A model generated the notes under the pieces. The model searched no databases and was not told the origin of the DNA. It saw only the letters and a list, made by a program, of their open reading frames with translations. From contig CAWFPL010000008.1 in the NCBI GenBank assembly GCA_963817785.1, positions 1,240,001 through 1,304,000 on the forward strand: a stretch of 64,000 bases of DNA, read 5' to 3'. Position numbers and translations under genes: made by a program. Shown one piece after another: positions 54,102 through 63,068 of the stretch; the stretch's first letter is position 1, and every line of letters begins with the position of its first letter. Source of the stretch: JAKALD01 sp963817785 (lineage in GTDB: Bacteria > Pseudomonadota > Gammaproteobacteria > Burkholderiales > SG8-39).

Positions 54102-55644
54102 ATGATCCCGCGCGCGCTCGAAGCCGAGATCCTGCGCCTGCATCACACCGAGCACTGGCCCGTGGGCACAATCGCTCGGCAGCTTCGCGTGCACCACGGC
54201 ACCGTGCGCCGCGCTGCTCGCTCAAGCCGGCGTGCTGACGGCCCCGCGCACAGCGCGCGCCTCGATCGTCGAGCCCTATGTCGGCTTCATCACCGAGACG
54301 CTCGCCAAGTATCCGACACTACGTGCCTCGCGCCTGTACGCGATGGTGCGCAGCCGCGGCTATCCGGGCGCTGCGGATCACTTCCGCGCCATCATCGCGC
54401 GGCTGCGCCCACGGCCGGCGGCCGAAGCCTATCTGCGGCTACGCACATTGCCGGGGGACCAAGGCCAGACTGACTGGGCTCACTTCGGCAAGCTCGCCGT
54501 GGGCCGCGCCGTGCGTCCTCTGATGGCCTTCGTGATGGTGCTCTCGTACTCGCGGATGCTGTTCCTGCGCTTTTATCTGGGCGCCTCGATGAGCGAGTTC
54601 CTGCGCGGCCATGTGGAGGCGTTCGCGTATTTCAACTCCGTGCCGCGTGTCTTGCTCTACGATAATCTTAAGAGCGCCGTGCTCGAGCGCGTCGATCAGG
54701 CGATTCGCTTCCATCCGAAGTTGCTCGAGCTGGCCGCCCATTACCGGTTCCAGCCGCGGCCCGTGGCGGTGGCGCGCGGAAATGAAAAAGGGCGCGTGGA
54801 GCGCTCGATTCGTTTTGCCCGCGAGGCGTTCTTCGCCGGGCGCACGTTCCGCGATCTCGAGGATCTGAACGCGCAAGCGCTTGCGTGGTGCGCGGGGGCG
54901 GCCGCCGAGCGGCCCTGCCCCGAGGATCGTACGCGCAGCGTGCGCGAGGTGTTCGAGGAGGAGCGCTCCTGTCTTCTCGCCTTGCCTGATAACCCGTTCC
55001 CGTGCGAAGCGAGAATCGAGGCGAGCGTGCATAAGACGCCTTACGTGCGCTTTGACTGGAACGAGTACTCGATTCCTCACACGCACGTCAACCGCACCCT
55101 GGTCGTGCTCGCCACGCTCCAGAGCGTGCGCATCCTCGAGGGCGCTCAAGTCCTCGCCACTCACCCCAGAAGCTTCGATCGCGGTGTGCAAATCGAGGAC
55201 CCGAAGCATCTCGAAGCGCTCGTCGCCCAAAAGCGCGCCGCCCGAGCGCATCGCGCGCAGGACCGCCTGCAGCACGCCGCCCCCAGTGCGAAGGCCCTGT
55301 TCCTGCGTGCCGCTGAGCGCGGCGCTCATCTGGGCGTGCTCACCCGGGGGCTACTGCAGTTGCTCGACAGCCACGGCGCCCAGGCCCTCGAGGCGGCGAT
55401 CGCCGCCGCGCTCGCCGAAGACGCCGCTCACCTCGGGGCCGTGCGCCACTTCATCGACGCCCATGCCCATGCGCGCGGCGAGCGCCCGCCCATTGCGGTC
55501 GCGCTGCCCAAGGACCCGCGGCTCGAGCACTTGAGCGTGCGCTCGCAGCCCTTAAGCGATTACGAACGACTCGCCGAAGGAGTCCCCGATGAACGCCCCG
55601 AGCGATCGAATCCCGAGCACACCGACGACGAACCTCAGTCTTGA
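54102..55644 (+). pseudogene. istA: IS21 transposase IstA, frameshifted
   Basis: The first frame carries the start MIPRALEAEILRLHHTEHWP and the helix-turn-helix (GTIARQLRVHHGTVRR). Near 54215 a two-base loss moves the reading to a frame that then holds the DDE core: GDQGQTDWAHFGKLAVG (Asp), VLLYDNLKSAVLERVD (Asp), GNEKGRVERSIRFAREAF (Glu). The C-terminal beta domain is complete to 55644. As read, no full-length IstA can be made unless the shift is an error or suppressed. Confidence 0.87.
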
Positions 55645-56389
55645 GGCGGCCCGCGGCCGGCTGCGCCGGCTCGGCCTCTACGGGCTGCTCGAGCAGTTGC
55701 CCGAACTCCTCGCCGAGCCCTGGCTCGCGCGGGTGATCGACATCGAGGAGGCCGAGCGCACCCGGCGCTCGCTCAAGCGTCGGCTCGACAACGCCCGCCT
55801 GGGCGCCTTCAAGCCGCTTGCCGAGTTCGACTGGGCCTGGCCCACCAAGTGCGATCGCGCCGCGATCGAAGAGCTCTTCTCGCTCGGCTTCCTCGCCGAA
55901 GCCGCCAACGTGATCCTGATCGGCCCCAACGGCCTGGGCAAGACGATGCTCATGAAAAACCTCGCCCACCAAGCGCTGCTCCAGGGCTACAGCGCGCGCT
56001 TCACCCTCGCCTCGGACATGCTCCATGACCTGGCCGCCCAGGACTCGAGCACCGCGCTCGCGCGGCGCCTGCGCCGCTATAGCAGCCCGACACTGTTGTG
56101 CATTGATGAGCTCGGGTATCTGTCCTACGACAGCCGCTACGCCGACCTGCTCTTCGAGGTGATCACCCGCCGCTACCAGGCCCAGCGGCCCGTCGCCTTG
56201 ACTACGAACAAGGTCTTTGGCGAATGGAATCAGGTCTTCCCCAACGCGGCTTGCGTCGTCACCCTGATCGATCGACTCCTCCACCGCTCCGAGATCATCG
56301 CCCTGGAGGGCGAATCCTACCGCCTCAAGGAAGCCCAGGAACGCGCCGCACACAAAGCGAAATCCCGCGGCCGCGCCCCACGCAAGTGA
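55589..56389 (+). CDS. istB: IS21 ATPase helper IstB
   Basis: AAA+ ATPase that assembles on target DNA and activates IstA. N-terminal helical domain (RLRRLGLYGLLEQLPELLAE), Walker A GPNGLGKT (~residues 112-119; Gly replaces the more usual Thr/Val before Gly-Lys), Walker B LLCIDELGYL, sensor region LTTNKVFGEWNQVFPN, and arginine HRSEIIALEGESYRLK. 266 aa. It overlaps the istA end by 56 bases, as usual. Intact. Confidence 0.92.
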   Translation: MNAPSDRIPSTPTTNLSLEAARGRLRRLGLYGLLEQLPELLAEPWLARVIDIEEAERTRRSLKRRLDNARLGAFKPLAEFDWAWPTKCDRAAIEELFSLGFLAEAANVILIGPNGLGKTMLMKNLAHQALLQGYSARFTLASDMLHDLAAQDSSTALARRLRRYSSPTLLCIDELGYLSYDSRYADLLFEVITRRYQAQRPVALTTNKVFGEWNQVFPNAACVVTLIDRLLHRSEIIALEGESYRLKEAQERAAHKAKSRGRAPRK

Positions 56390-56401
56390 GCGCTGAAGCC
56401 G

Positions 56402-56611
56402 ATGTTGCGACCCAACGATTTGCCGCTCGTGTGTCTGCCCACCGGGCTCTCCGATGAGGCCGCTGCAAGCCTGCTCGAGTTCCTCTACGAGCTCACCGAG
56501 GCGCTCGAACGTCACTACGCCGCCCAGCTTCGCCGCTACTATCAACCACCCGCCGACATCGCACAGCACGATCTTGATGTCGATCCCCCGAGCACCGATC
56601 CGCCGTTCTGA
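56402..56611 (+). CDS. Small IS21 passenger protein, 69 aa
   Basis: MLRPNDLPLVCLPTGLSDEA, then ASLLEFLYELTEALERHYAA is an acidic amphipathic helix pair. It starts 13 bases after istB and ends 88 bases before the element's right tip, so it belongs to the transposon. Function unknown; a helix of this kind could bind IstA/IstB. Confidence 0.55.
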   Translation: MLRPNDLPLVCLPTGLSDEAAASLLEFLYELTEALERHYAAQLRRYYQPPADIAQHDLDVDPPSTDPPF

Positions 56612-56699
56612 TCGTTGCCTTCCCCTCTCGCCCGAGTGCCCCTACCGACCCATCGCGCGCCCATCCTCAAAATGACGCGCTTTTACATCCCCGGCAACA

Positions 56700-57168
56700 G
56701 TGGCCGGACAGCGTGCGATCAGGTGCGTGGCAAGCACCGAGTGGATCTCGTTCTTCAGGCGCGTTCTGTGACGCACGATCTGCGCACGCCGTGCGACCTG
56801 ACGGCGCAGCGCCTGCGTGCGCTCATCGGGCATCCACACCTGCGGCAGGAAGCCGCTCGCGTACAGCTGCGCCAGGATCGCCGCGCCGATCTTGTCGGTC
56901 TTGACCCGGGCTTCGGCGATCAGCCGTACCTGCAGCGGGTTGGCGATCACGACGCGCGCGACGTGCGGCTTCAGTGCGGCCGCGATCGCCGCGGTGTTGC
57001 CCGTGGCCTCGAGCACAACCTCGTCGGTCGCACGAAGCCCCTGGGCGAAGCGCAGCAGGGACTCATGCTGCAGAAGAACTCGCCCCCCCTTCGCGCACCA
57101 AGCCGTCCTCGAGATACGCGATCTCGCCGACGGTGCGCGAGACATCCAGTCCGATGACTCTCATCATC
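56700..57168 (-). pseudogene. IS110 copy B recombinase, 5' part with frameshift
   Basis: Nearly identical to copy A (6101-6568), with one extra C in the C-run at 57084-57090 that shifts frame after residue ~25. It is cut on the left by IS21. Inactive. DEDD motifs EATGNTAAIAAAL and KTDKIGAAILAQL are visible (DxxDA Asp changed to Gly in the second). Confidence 0.88.
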
Positions 57169-57171
57169 ACG

Positions 57172-57414
57172 CTCCTTCAATTGGGTTGGACACCTCACCG
57201 TGGGAGCCTGTGGGCAACACGACAACTACGGATTCGCGCTCGCAGCGCAACCGGGCGGGTCGCAGGGGCGGCCAGCTACTAACTCGAGCTCGCGGCTCAT
57301 CGTGTACATCGGCCTGCCCACGCTTCGTGCTCCCAGGTACCCCTGTCCCGGATGGGCACACCATACGCCGAGTCGGCGGGGACACTCAGGTACCGGGCAA
57401 TATCATGCCGGTTA
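57172..57414 (-). ncRNA. Candidate bridge RNA region of IS110 copy B
   Basis: Differs from 6572-6814 at about three positions. It ends at GCCGGTTAC, where IS256 copy B resumes. The conservation of a non-coding end while the recombinase decays reflects recent spread, but also allows direct comparison of guides. Confidence 0.5.
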
Positions 57415-57415
57415 C

Positions 57416-57622
57416 CAACGCGATCGAGTCCATCCACATGCGGCTTCGCAAGATCATCAAGACGCGCGGGCACTTTCCCTCGGACGAGGCCGCGTTGAAG
57501 CTGCTGTGGCTGGCACTGCGCAACATCACCGCCGACTGGGGCCGCGCGGCCAAGGAATAGAAGGCCGCGATGAATCAGTTCGCGATTCTGTACGCCGATC
57601 GCTTTACCGCGAGGGCTGCGTA
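57416..57622 (+). pseudogene. IS256-family transposase, C-terminal part (copy B)
   Basis: TNAIESIHMRLRKIIKTRGH, LKLLWLALRNITADWGRAAK, in-frame TAG, then MNQFAILYADRFTARAA. Only about three quarters identical in DNA to copy A, so a different IS256 element. The TAG replaces a conserved Trp. Confidence 0.85.
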
Positions 57623-57726
57623 AAATGAACCCGGATCATCGCCCGCCGGCTACGCCGCCGGGCGAACATCCTCAACCCGCCTCAAACACAGAACTTCGGA
57701 TACGTCCACACGATTTTATGACAGAG

Positions 57727-57756
57727 CCAAAAAAAACGCCTCCCGAAGGAGACGTT
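57727..57756 (-). terminator. Terminator of PEP-CTERM gene 2
   Basis: On the minus strand GTCTCC-TTCG-GGAGGC followed by GTTTTTTTT, about 80 bases after the stop. The A-rich opposite side makes it possibly bidirectional. Confidence 0.82.
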
Positions 57757-57832
57757 TTGATATGCACTCAATTTGTCTTTCGCGATTTGCTAGCGTTCCC
57801 TCAGACCGAGGAGCGGGCCGGCTGCGCTATTC

Positions 57833-58672
57833 TTAGATTGCGGTGCGCCGCCGCAGCTGGCCGGCACCGATTAAGACAAGGCCGATCCCCAGCAGAGCGA
57901 TCGTTCCGGGTTCCGGCACCGTCGCCTTGATCGGATCGTAGCTCGTCAAAGTAAAACCGCCAGTCGCGCCATCCGGCGTGAAGTTGTTTGCAAGCAACAT
58001 GTCGTGACCACTAAATTTATTAGTGTCGAACATGCTCATGTAGTTCCCGCCCGTTACGTCAAGGTAACCGCTGGAGGAGCCCCGCGGGGGCAACGTATTA
58101 GTGCTGGTTGTCCCGCTGACCGTGATGGTGGCGTCGCTCGCCAGAATCCCAGGAGCGAAGATACCCGAGAGAAATGAGGTACCACCCGTGATGCCCGTAT
58201 ATTGATCCTTCGCAGCGTTGAAGTTTCCCGTTGAGATGCCCGCGCTGGACAAGGTTCCTACCGGATTCAGGTAAAGGCTGAACAGGCCACCGATGGAGTC
58301 GATTCCAAAGTCGAAGCCGCTCAATACATGGATATCTTTAATGCCTATGCCAGAGAATACTCCGGTAATCTCCGCGCCTCCGTTGCCATCGCTCCAAAGC
58401 GTATTGAGGCCCGAGCCATCAAGGATCGACGTCACCTTCACGAACCCGTAATTGTCCCCACCATTTGCAGTATTCGGCGATGCAATGGTGCAATTCGTCA
58501 GAACCCCGCCGCTAATGCATGCAGAGGGAACGTTGAGAACTTCATAGTTGTTGTACTTAATCGTGACTGGACCTTGGTAACCGCCCAGACTGAACGAAAG
58601 CGGAAGGGCGAACACTTGTGCCGCGAACAGGCTGCACACGAGGCCAAGCAATACAGTTAAATGCCTTTTCAT
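57833..58672 (-). CDS. PEP-CTERM exported protein 2
   Basis: 279 aa from ATG 58672 (AGGAG upstream). Signal peptide MKRHLTVLLGLVCSLFAAQV, FA-LP. The body is Gly/Ser/Asn/Thr rich and beta-like (GGLFSLYLNPVGTLSSAGIS) with one Cys pair. The C-terminal sorting signal is VPEPGTIALLGIGLVLIGAG followed by QLRRR. Substrate of an exosortase outside this window. Surface or matrix protein; no enzymatic motif. Driven by a near-consensus sigma-54 promoter and closed by its own terminator. Confidence 0.92.
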   Translation of the reverse strand: MKRHLTVLLGLVCSLFAAQVFALPLSFSLGGYQGPVTIKYNNYEVLNVPSACISGGVLTNCTIASPNTANGGDNYGFVKVTSILDGSGLNTLWSDGNGGAEITGVFSGIGIKDIHVLSGFDFGIDSIGGLFSLYLNPVGTLSSAGISTGNFNAAKDQYTGITGGTSFLSGIFAPGILASDATITVSGTTSTNTLPPRGSSSGYLDVTGGNYMSMFDTNKFSGHDMLLANNFTPDGATGGFTLTSYDPIKATVPEPGTIALLGIGLVLIGAGQLRRRTAI

Positions 58673-59141
58673 GATCAATCTCCTAAAATTCCCCGATGGG
58701 GATTGCTCAGCTTGGATGGAGCAACGACCATGCCAAGACGCCAGCCCCGATAAAAAGATGGCTATGATCTTGACGATAAAGATGTTTCTTTTACGATCAA
58801 AACATTGGCTGAATCGCCGAAAACCGGCTATGTAAAAATCATCGACAGCGCAAGCTAGGCGTATCGGCTGCGCTAGAAGGCTAGAAGAATAGGATGCTGC
58901 GGCCATCGGAGTTACCGCGAGAAAAGCGGGGTACGGCAGCACGGTCGGCCCGCTCCGAAGTGAGGGGCCTCTGAAATTGCCTTATATCAGCATGCCAGAT
59001 GGCCATCGAGTATTTGTAAGGAAACTCGACAACGTTTAAGTGAGATCGGAAAAGCGGGAAATACGATGCCATTTCCACGCTAGGACTCGCGAATTCCGGA
59101 TGACGTGTCTTTTCCTGACCCTTGCAGCAGGATCGTAACTG
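58673..59141. other. Intergenic with the sigma-54 promoter of PEP-CTERM gene 2
   Basis: 469 bases. The right-hand 400 bases hold no gene I can support. An AT-rich patch at 58750-58810 lies just upstream of the promoter and could bind PrsR or IHF. Confidence 0.55.
58720..58735 (-). promoter_or_regulatory. Sigma-54 promoter of PEP-CTERM gene 2
   Basis: On the minus strand TGGCATGGTCGTTGCT, one change from the consensus TGGCACG-N4-TTGCW, with GG-N10-GC spacing exact. Transcription would start near 58709, 37 bases before the ATG. Confidence 0.85.
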
Positions 59142-60773
59142 CTAGCCCTTCTGCTTGATCTGGCTGCCCACCGGGCGACAGTAACGTCCCGGCGCGATGA
59201 TGCCGTAGGCGTCGACCGCGTTCTTAAGCCGCTCGGTCAGATCCCAGTGACCCGAGGCCCTTCCGGTGAGCCAAGACATGGCGTCGACGTGCACCCTGTA
59301 AGGCACAAAGCCGAGGCTACGCCCCGTCTCGAGCAGTTCCATGTAGCACGCTTGCGCGCGTCGCGTAGCCCCCTCGGAGCTGCGATCGAATATTAGCGGG
59401 ACGCTGCTATCGAAGCATCGCTCCGACAGACTTGTGAGCGTGACCAGCGGCTCGAGCGAGTGCTTGCGCATCGTCGGCACCAGGAAGTCGAGATATCGGC
59501 GCACGGTCTCGGGCCGCATCGGCACGATCGGGGAGTACCAGATCAGCCCGCATCCATCGCGCGCGGGATCGAGGCCGACCCCCTCGTCGGGCCGGGTGCC
59601 CGAGACCCAGTACGCCAGCGGGAGCGCCGTCTCGTTTGGCTCGCCTGCCACCAGTGCAAGCGATGAAGCGAGCGTCTCTGCTGCCGGGCCGAAACGCCGG
59701 CGCATTCGCGCAGGTAGCCGGCCCGCAATCTTGCGCATCGTGTTCGCCATCGGCCGGGACACCAACAGCAGCCGGGCTGCAAGAGGCTTCAGCAACCGCT
59801 TGATCTCGGACTGCGCTGCCGCAACGACCCCTCGGGTGCCGTAGAGCGTTCCATAGACGGTCCACCTGCCGATCTCGCGGCCCCGGCGCAGTTCCTCGAT
59901 CACGGCTTCGGGAATGAGGTCGTCCGCACCGAGCTGCGCGCGCGGGTAAGGCACGCTCATCGCCAGCACGCGGTGTGAGTTCATCAAGTTGATGCCGCCG
60001 ACCGTACTGGGGAAGAGCCGCAATATCTCGCGGATCGCAGAGACGAGTTGTTCGAGCGTCACGTGCTCGGAAGCGCTCATCACGAAAGCTTTCATGGTCT
60101 CCGGACGCCTGGCGAGCGCGAGCGTCATGCTGGTGACGATCCCGAAACCACCCTGCAGGAAAAGACCCGTGACGTATGGGCCAATCCCCCACCGGAACGC
60201 CCGTGCAGCTTCTGGAGCACCCAAATCGGTGAGTACGGGCCGGAACATTTTGCCGTCGGGAAGCACCGCTTCAATGCCCATGATCGACGAGGCGTGGTCG
60301 GAGATCGGCGTGATCCCGTAGCCACGCTCGAGCGCGTTGCCGAGAATGCTGCATGATGGCCCCGCACCGGTTACCGGGACTAGGAACGGCGCATCGCGTC
60401 GGTGTAGGAACTCAGCAAGTGCACCTTGTGTCACGCCCGGCTCGACCGTGATGACGCCCAGATCCTCGTCGAAATCACGGATGCCGCACATCCGTGAGAG
60501 ATCCACGACGACGACCTCGTCCGCGACGGCGAGCGCCGTTCCGTAACCCCAGTTATGGCCGGTGCTAATCGGATGGAGCGGGAGACGAAAGCGCCCCGCG
60601 ATCTCGACGATCCGGATAACCTCTTCAGCGCTCGCCGGCCGCAGTACGGCGAGAACAGAGCGTGATGCACCGCTCGTGCACTCGCGATATCTGGACGGGG
60701 CCGTGATGCCGTCAACAACAGCATCGTTCCCCAGCAGATTCCGCCATGCCAGAAGTGCGTCTTCGAGCCTCAC
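59142..60773 (-). CDS. VAO-family FAD-linked oxidase
   Basis: 543 aa flavoprotein of the vanillyl-alcohol oxidase / 4-cresol dehydrogenase type. The PP-loop FAD domain has VLAVLRPASAEEVIRIVEIA, LHPISTGHNWGYGTALAVAD, VITVEPGVTQGALAEFL and SCSILGNALERGYGITPISD. The C-terminal cap domain ends YGIIAPGRYCRP. The His of GHNWG aligns with a His used for FAD attachment in some members. No signal peptide. Substrate unknown; phenolic or amino-acid-like alcohols are possible. 39 bases separate it from the upstream membrane-protein gene on the same strand, so likely an operon. Confidence 0.88.
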   Translation of the reverse strand: MRLEDALLAWRNLLGNDAVVDGITAPSRYRECTSGASRSVLAVLRPASAEEVIRIVEIAGRFRLPLHPISTGHNWGYGTALAVADEVVVVDLSRMCGIRDFDEDLGVITVEPGVTQGALAEFLHRRDAPFLVPVTGAGPSCSILGNALERGYGITPISDHASSIMGIEAVLPDGKMFRPVLTDLGAPEAARAFRWGIGPYVTGLFLQGGFGIVTSMTLALARRPETMKAFVMSASEHVTLEQLVSAIREILRLFPSTVGGINLMNSHRVLAMSVPYPRAQLGADDLIPEAVIEELRRGREIGRWTVYGTLYGTRGVVAAAQSEIKRLLKPLAARLLLVSRPMANTMRKIAGRLPARMRRRFGPAAETLASSLALVAGEPNETALPLAYWVSGTRPDEGVGLDPARDGCGLIWYSPIVPMRPETVRRYLDFLVPTMRKHSLEPLVTLTSLSERCFDSSVPLIFDRSSEGATRRAQACYMELLETGRSLGFVPYRVHVDAMSWLTGRASGHWDLTERLKNAVDAYGIIAPGRYCRPVGSQIKQKG

Positions 60774-60812
60774 GGCCCCCCTCCGACACCCCCGGGCACG
60801 CGCGAGGTGCGC

Positions 60813-61520
60813 CTAGGTGTGTCCAGTCGCTTGCGACGAGTCCGCGTGCAACAACGGAACGATCAGTCGTCGCGTAAAGAGTCCGACTCCTCCCCACATC
60901 GAAATAAACCACAGGGGAACGCCACCAATAGGATCGCCAGGATAGCGCCACTGACCGCTCCAGACCCCACTGTATTCAACTAGTGCGCCAACAACGATCA
61001 TATACCCGAGATAAGCCAAGTCACCTCGTTCGTGAAAGAAAGCCAGCGTGATCGCGAGCACGGCCGCTGATGCCGCAAGAAGCATCCACGGATTACTGAG
61101 GGTAACGAACGGGACCGCGAATAGTACCGCGAGCGCTACCACCGCGAGGCGTGAAACGCGAGGGACCGGTCCACCCAGGAAGCGCAGGCAATGGAAGACG
61201 TAGAATCCCCACATAAAGAACTCCCAAATCGGGAGCCCCAGAAAGTCGGGGGAATTGAATCTGAATACTCCTTGGCGAACAGCCATGATATCCATCAACG
61301 AGAAAAGCGCTGAAACCAAGACGTAAATGAATACCTCCAGTCTTGTGATCGCGCCAAAGGTCAGTGCCCAACACAATAAAAGCGCGACGAGTTTGGCCCA
61401 GCCGCCGGGGGCGAGGGCCAGCAAGGCCAGCGTTAAAGCCAGCTGAATTCCGAGCAAAACCCTCGTGGTTCTAGATTGCTTCGGTTTGCCTTGAACGTCC
61501 GTCTTCACCCTTGTCATCAT
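60813..61520 (-). CDS. Integral membrane protein, unknown
   Basis: 235 aa with about seven membrane segments (VLLGIQLALTLALLALAPGG, WALTFGAITRLEVFIYVLVS, LAVVALAVLFAVPFVTLSN and others). Conserved-looking polar residues occur in the loops near the end (YSGVWSGQWRYPGDPIGGVP, LWFISMWGG). The pattern recalls membrane proteins next to flavin oxidoreductases or carotenoid-type enzymes, but I cannot name it. It precedes the FAD oxidase, with which it probably forms an operon. Confidence 0.6.
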   Translation of the reverse strand: MMTRVKTDVQGKPKQSRTTRVLLGIQLALTLALLALAPGGWAKLVALLLCWALTFGAITRLEVFIYVLVSALFSLMDIMAVRQGVFRFNSPDFLGLPIWEFFMWGFYVFHCLRFLGGPVPRVSRLAVVALAVLFAVPFVTLSNPWMLLAASAAVLAITLAFFHERGDLAYLGYMIVVGALVEYSGVWSGQWRYPGDPIGGVPLWFISMWGGVGLFTRRLIVPLLHADSSQATGHT

Positions 61521-61793
61521 AGCAAGGGCAGTTCACCGCCTGTAACAGACACGAGCGGGCTTGCCTTAGGAAAGTGTTCTGGATCTGGAGGCGCGGCTTG
61601 GGCCGGAGTAGCGGGAAACAATCCGGTGCGCCAGAGCCATGCTTCACGATGCGCATCGCGCTCCAGCCACGGCGGCAAAGAAGGGCGGCGCCCTTCCCAA
61701 CGCGTACGCGGACATTCGACGGCTGCTGAGGTAACGCCCGCGCCCGCGTTGAGCTCGCCCGTCGTTAACTGCGCCCGAACCGGGTGCCCGGCT

Positions 61794-62549
61794 TTATACC
61801 GGAGACAACTGCAGCCGGCGACCGAATTGCTCGAGGTCGAGGCGCATCAATACCGAGGGTGCGCCAACGCGCGTACACAGCCGCTCGGCCGCGGCTACCA
61901 CAAATCCGAAAATTCTCTGATAAAAGCGTATATGCCTCGGATTTATTTCGATCAACACGTCAGTGAGCCCGTGGAGCACACGAGTAACCAGGTAGGCCGA
62001 CTGCACTAAGGCATCAAGCGCCGTCTTCCAGTCCGCACCCTCTTCCACAGCCAGCTTTACCAACTCGCCCACGCGGCGACCATCGCGGCGCAGGCTTTCG
62101 ACTTCGGAGTTGTACGTCTGTTCGGCCCAAAGCCCTTCCGGCGAGTCTGGCCTAACTGTCAAGGTGCCGAGCAATGTTCTACCGTCTTCGGCAAGCAATG
62201 TCATTGCCTGACCTACTGCACGTGCGGCAGAGTGCTCGGCGTTCTCCGCAGACGGTACGCGGTATCCCCGCCATTGGTAACGTCTACGCACCAATCGCTC
62301 GGCTGCCTGAAATTGTTCTGGCAATACGGCGACCCTGGTGCGCACTCGGGCTGTGGCCGATGCCAACGAAGTGTTGCCAGTAGACTCAATTAGCGAGGGC
62401 CCAGACGTCTGAGCATGGTCACGACGATGGGCGAACTCGAGAAGCGATTCGAGCCAATTGGCACTATGCAGGACTTCAATAAGCTGGCCGTTTTGCAATG
62501 ATAAATTTGTGATAGTGAGCTCTGTAGGCGATGCCTTTATCGTAACCAT
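61794..62549 (-). CDS. FeeM-like N-acyl amino acid synthase domain protein
   Basis: 251 aa of the acyl-transferase fold shared by FeeM and LuxI-type enzymes. QAAERLVRRRYQWRGYRVP is the substrate-entry helix, and LLAEDGRTLLGTLTVRPDSP the beta core. GRRVGELVKLAVEEGADWKT carries the acidic active-site segment, and LTDVLIEINPRHIRFYQRIF, GFVVAAAERL the signature C-terminal half. Expected to join a fatty acyl group from acyl-ACP to an amino acid or amine. A related acyltransferase family accompanies PEP-CTERM/exosortase loci. ATG 62549. Its neighbours are the membrane protein and FAD oxidase on the same strand. Confidence 0.78.
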   Translation of the reverse strand: MVTIKASPTELTITNLSLQNGQLIEVLHSANWLESLLEFAHRRDHAQTSGPSLIESTGNTSLASATARVRTRVAVLPEQFQAAERLVRRRYQWRGYRVPSAENAEHSAARAVGQAMTLLAEDGRTLLGTLTVRPDSPEGLWAEQTYNSEVESLRRDGRRVGELVKLAVEEGADWKTALDALVQSAYLVTRVLHGLTDVLIEINPRHIRFYQRIFGFVVAAAERLCTRVGAPSVLMRLDLEQFGRRLQLSPV

Positions 62550-63068
62550 AAATTCTCTGAAAGATTCTATTTGAATTGAGGGTCAGGCAATTCGTAGGCC
62601 AGTTCAGAAAATGTCTTTCCATCATGGACTTACATTTTCATGCTCGCAAATTAGTTCAAAAATTTGTTGTGATCTGGCGACGGATAGGTCAGAAAAGACA
62701 GCAAAAATTTTGAGAATCAGTCGACTATTCTGGAGGTTAGGAGTTGTCGGGCCAACCAGACATTGATTTCTAATATCCAATGCATGTCATTTGAGGATAT
62801 TAATAAAATTTCTAATTCCACTGTCGAAGAAATTTACACAAGCTATATTAATCGCACTCGAATAATGCTATTTATTTTAAAAATCATTCAATTAGAAATA
62901 TGGTACGTTACGTGCTACGTCACCTATGAGCTGAGGTTTGTTGGGAGGATTTGTTTGTCATCGCATTAGACCGTACTTATTATTTTCTAAGCGCGAAGAT
63001 AAGCACGGTAATTTTCATGCGATTTGCGCAACTGCTGTCGGATGCTCAAACCCCGTAGGCCGCCAACG
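62550..63068. other. AT-rich divergent intergenic island
   Basis: About 520 bases, markedly AT-rich against a GC-rich background, with runs such as ATTAATAAAATTTC and TTATTTTAAAAATC. It separates the FeeM-like gene from the Tat-exported protein, reading apart. A short frame (62763-62969) uses rare codons and looks spurious. Likely promoters and H-NS-like binding. Confidence 0.6.

Larger units (their letters stand above)
53154..56699 (+). mobile_element. IS21-family element with passenger genes, inside IS110 copy B
   Basis: The ends are TGTTAACGGGG and, reversed, TGTTGCCGGGG, starting TG and ending CA as in IS21. The target duplication GTGGCC lies at 53148-53153 and 56700-56705, and removing the element restores the IS110 reading. 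3546 bp, longer than a simple IS21 (about 2-2.5 kb). Order: ~500 bp non-coding, Cys-rich passenger gene, istA (frameshifted), istB, small passenger gene. Confidence 0.9.

Noticed and set aside
62763..62969. 68-codon frame in the AT-rich island
   Set aside because: No SD, no ATG at the frame start, odd composition; likely chance in AT-rich DNA.
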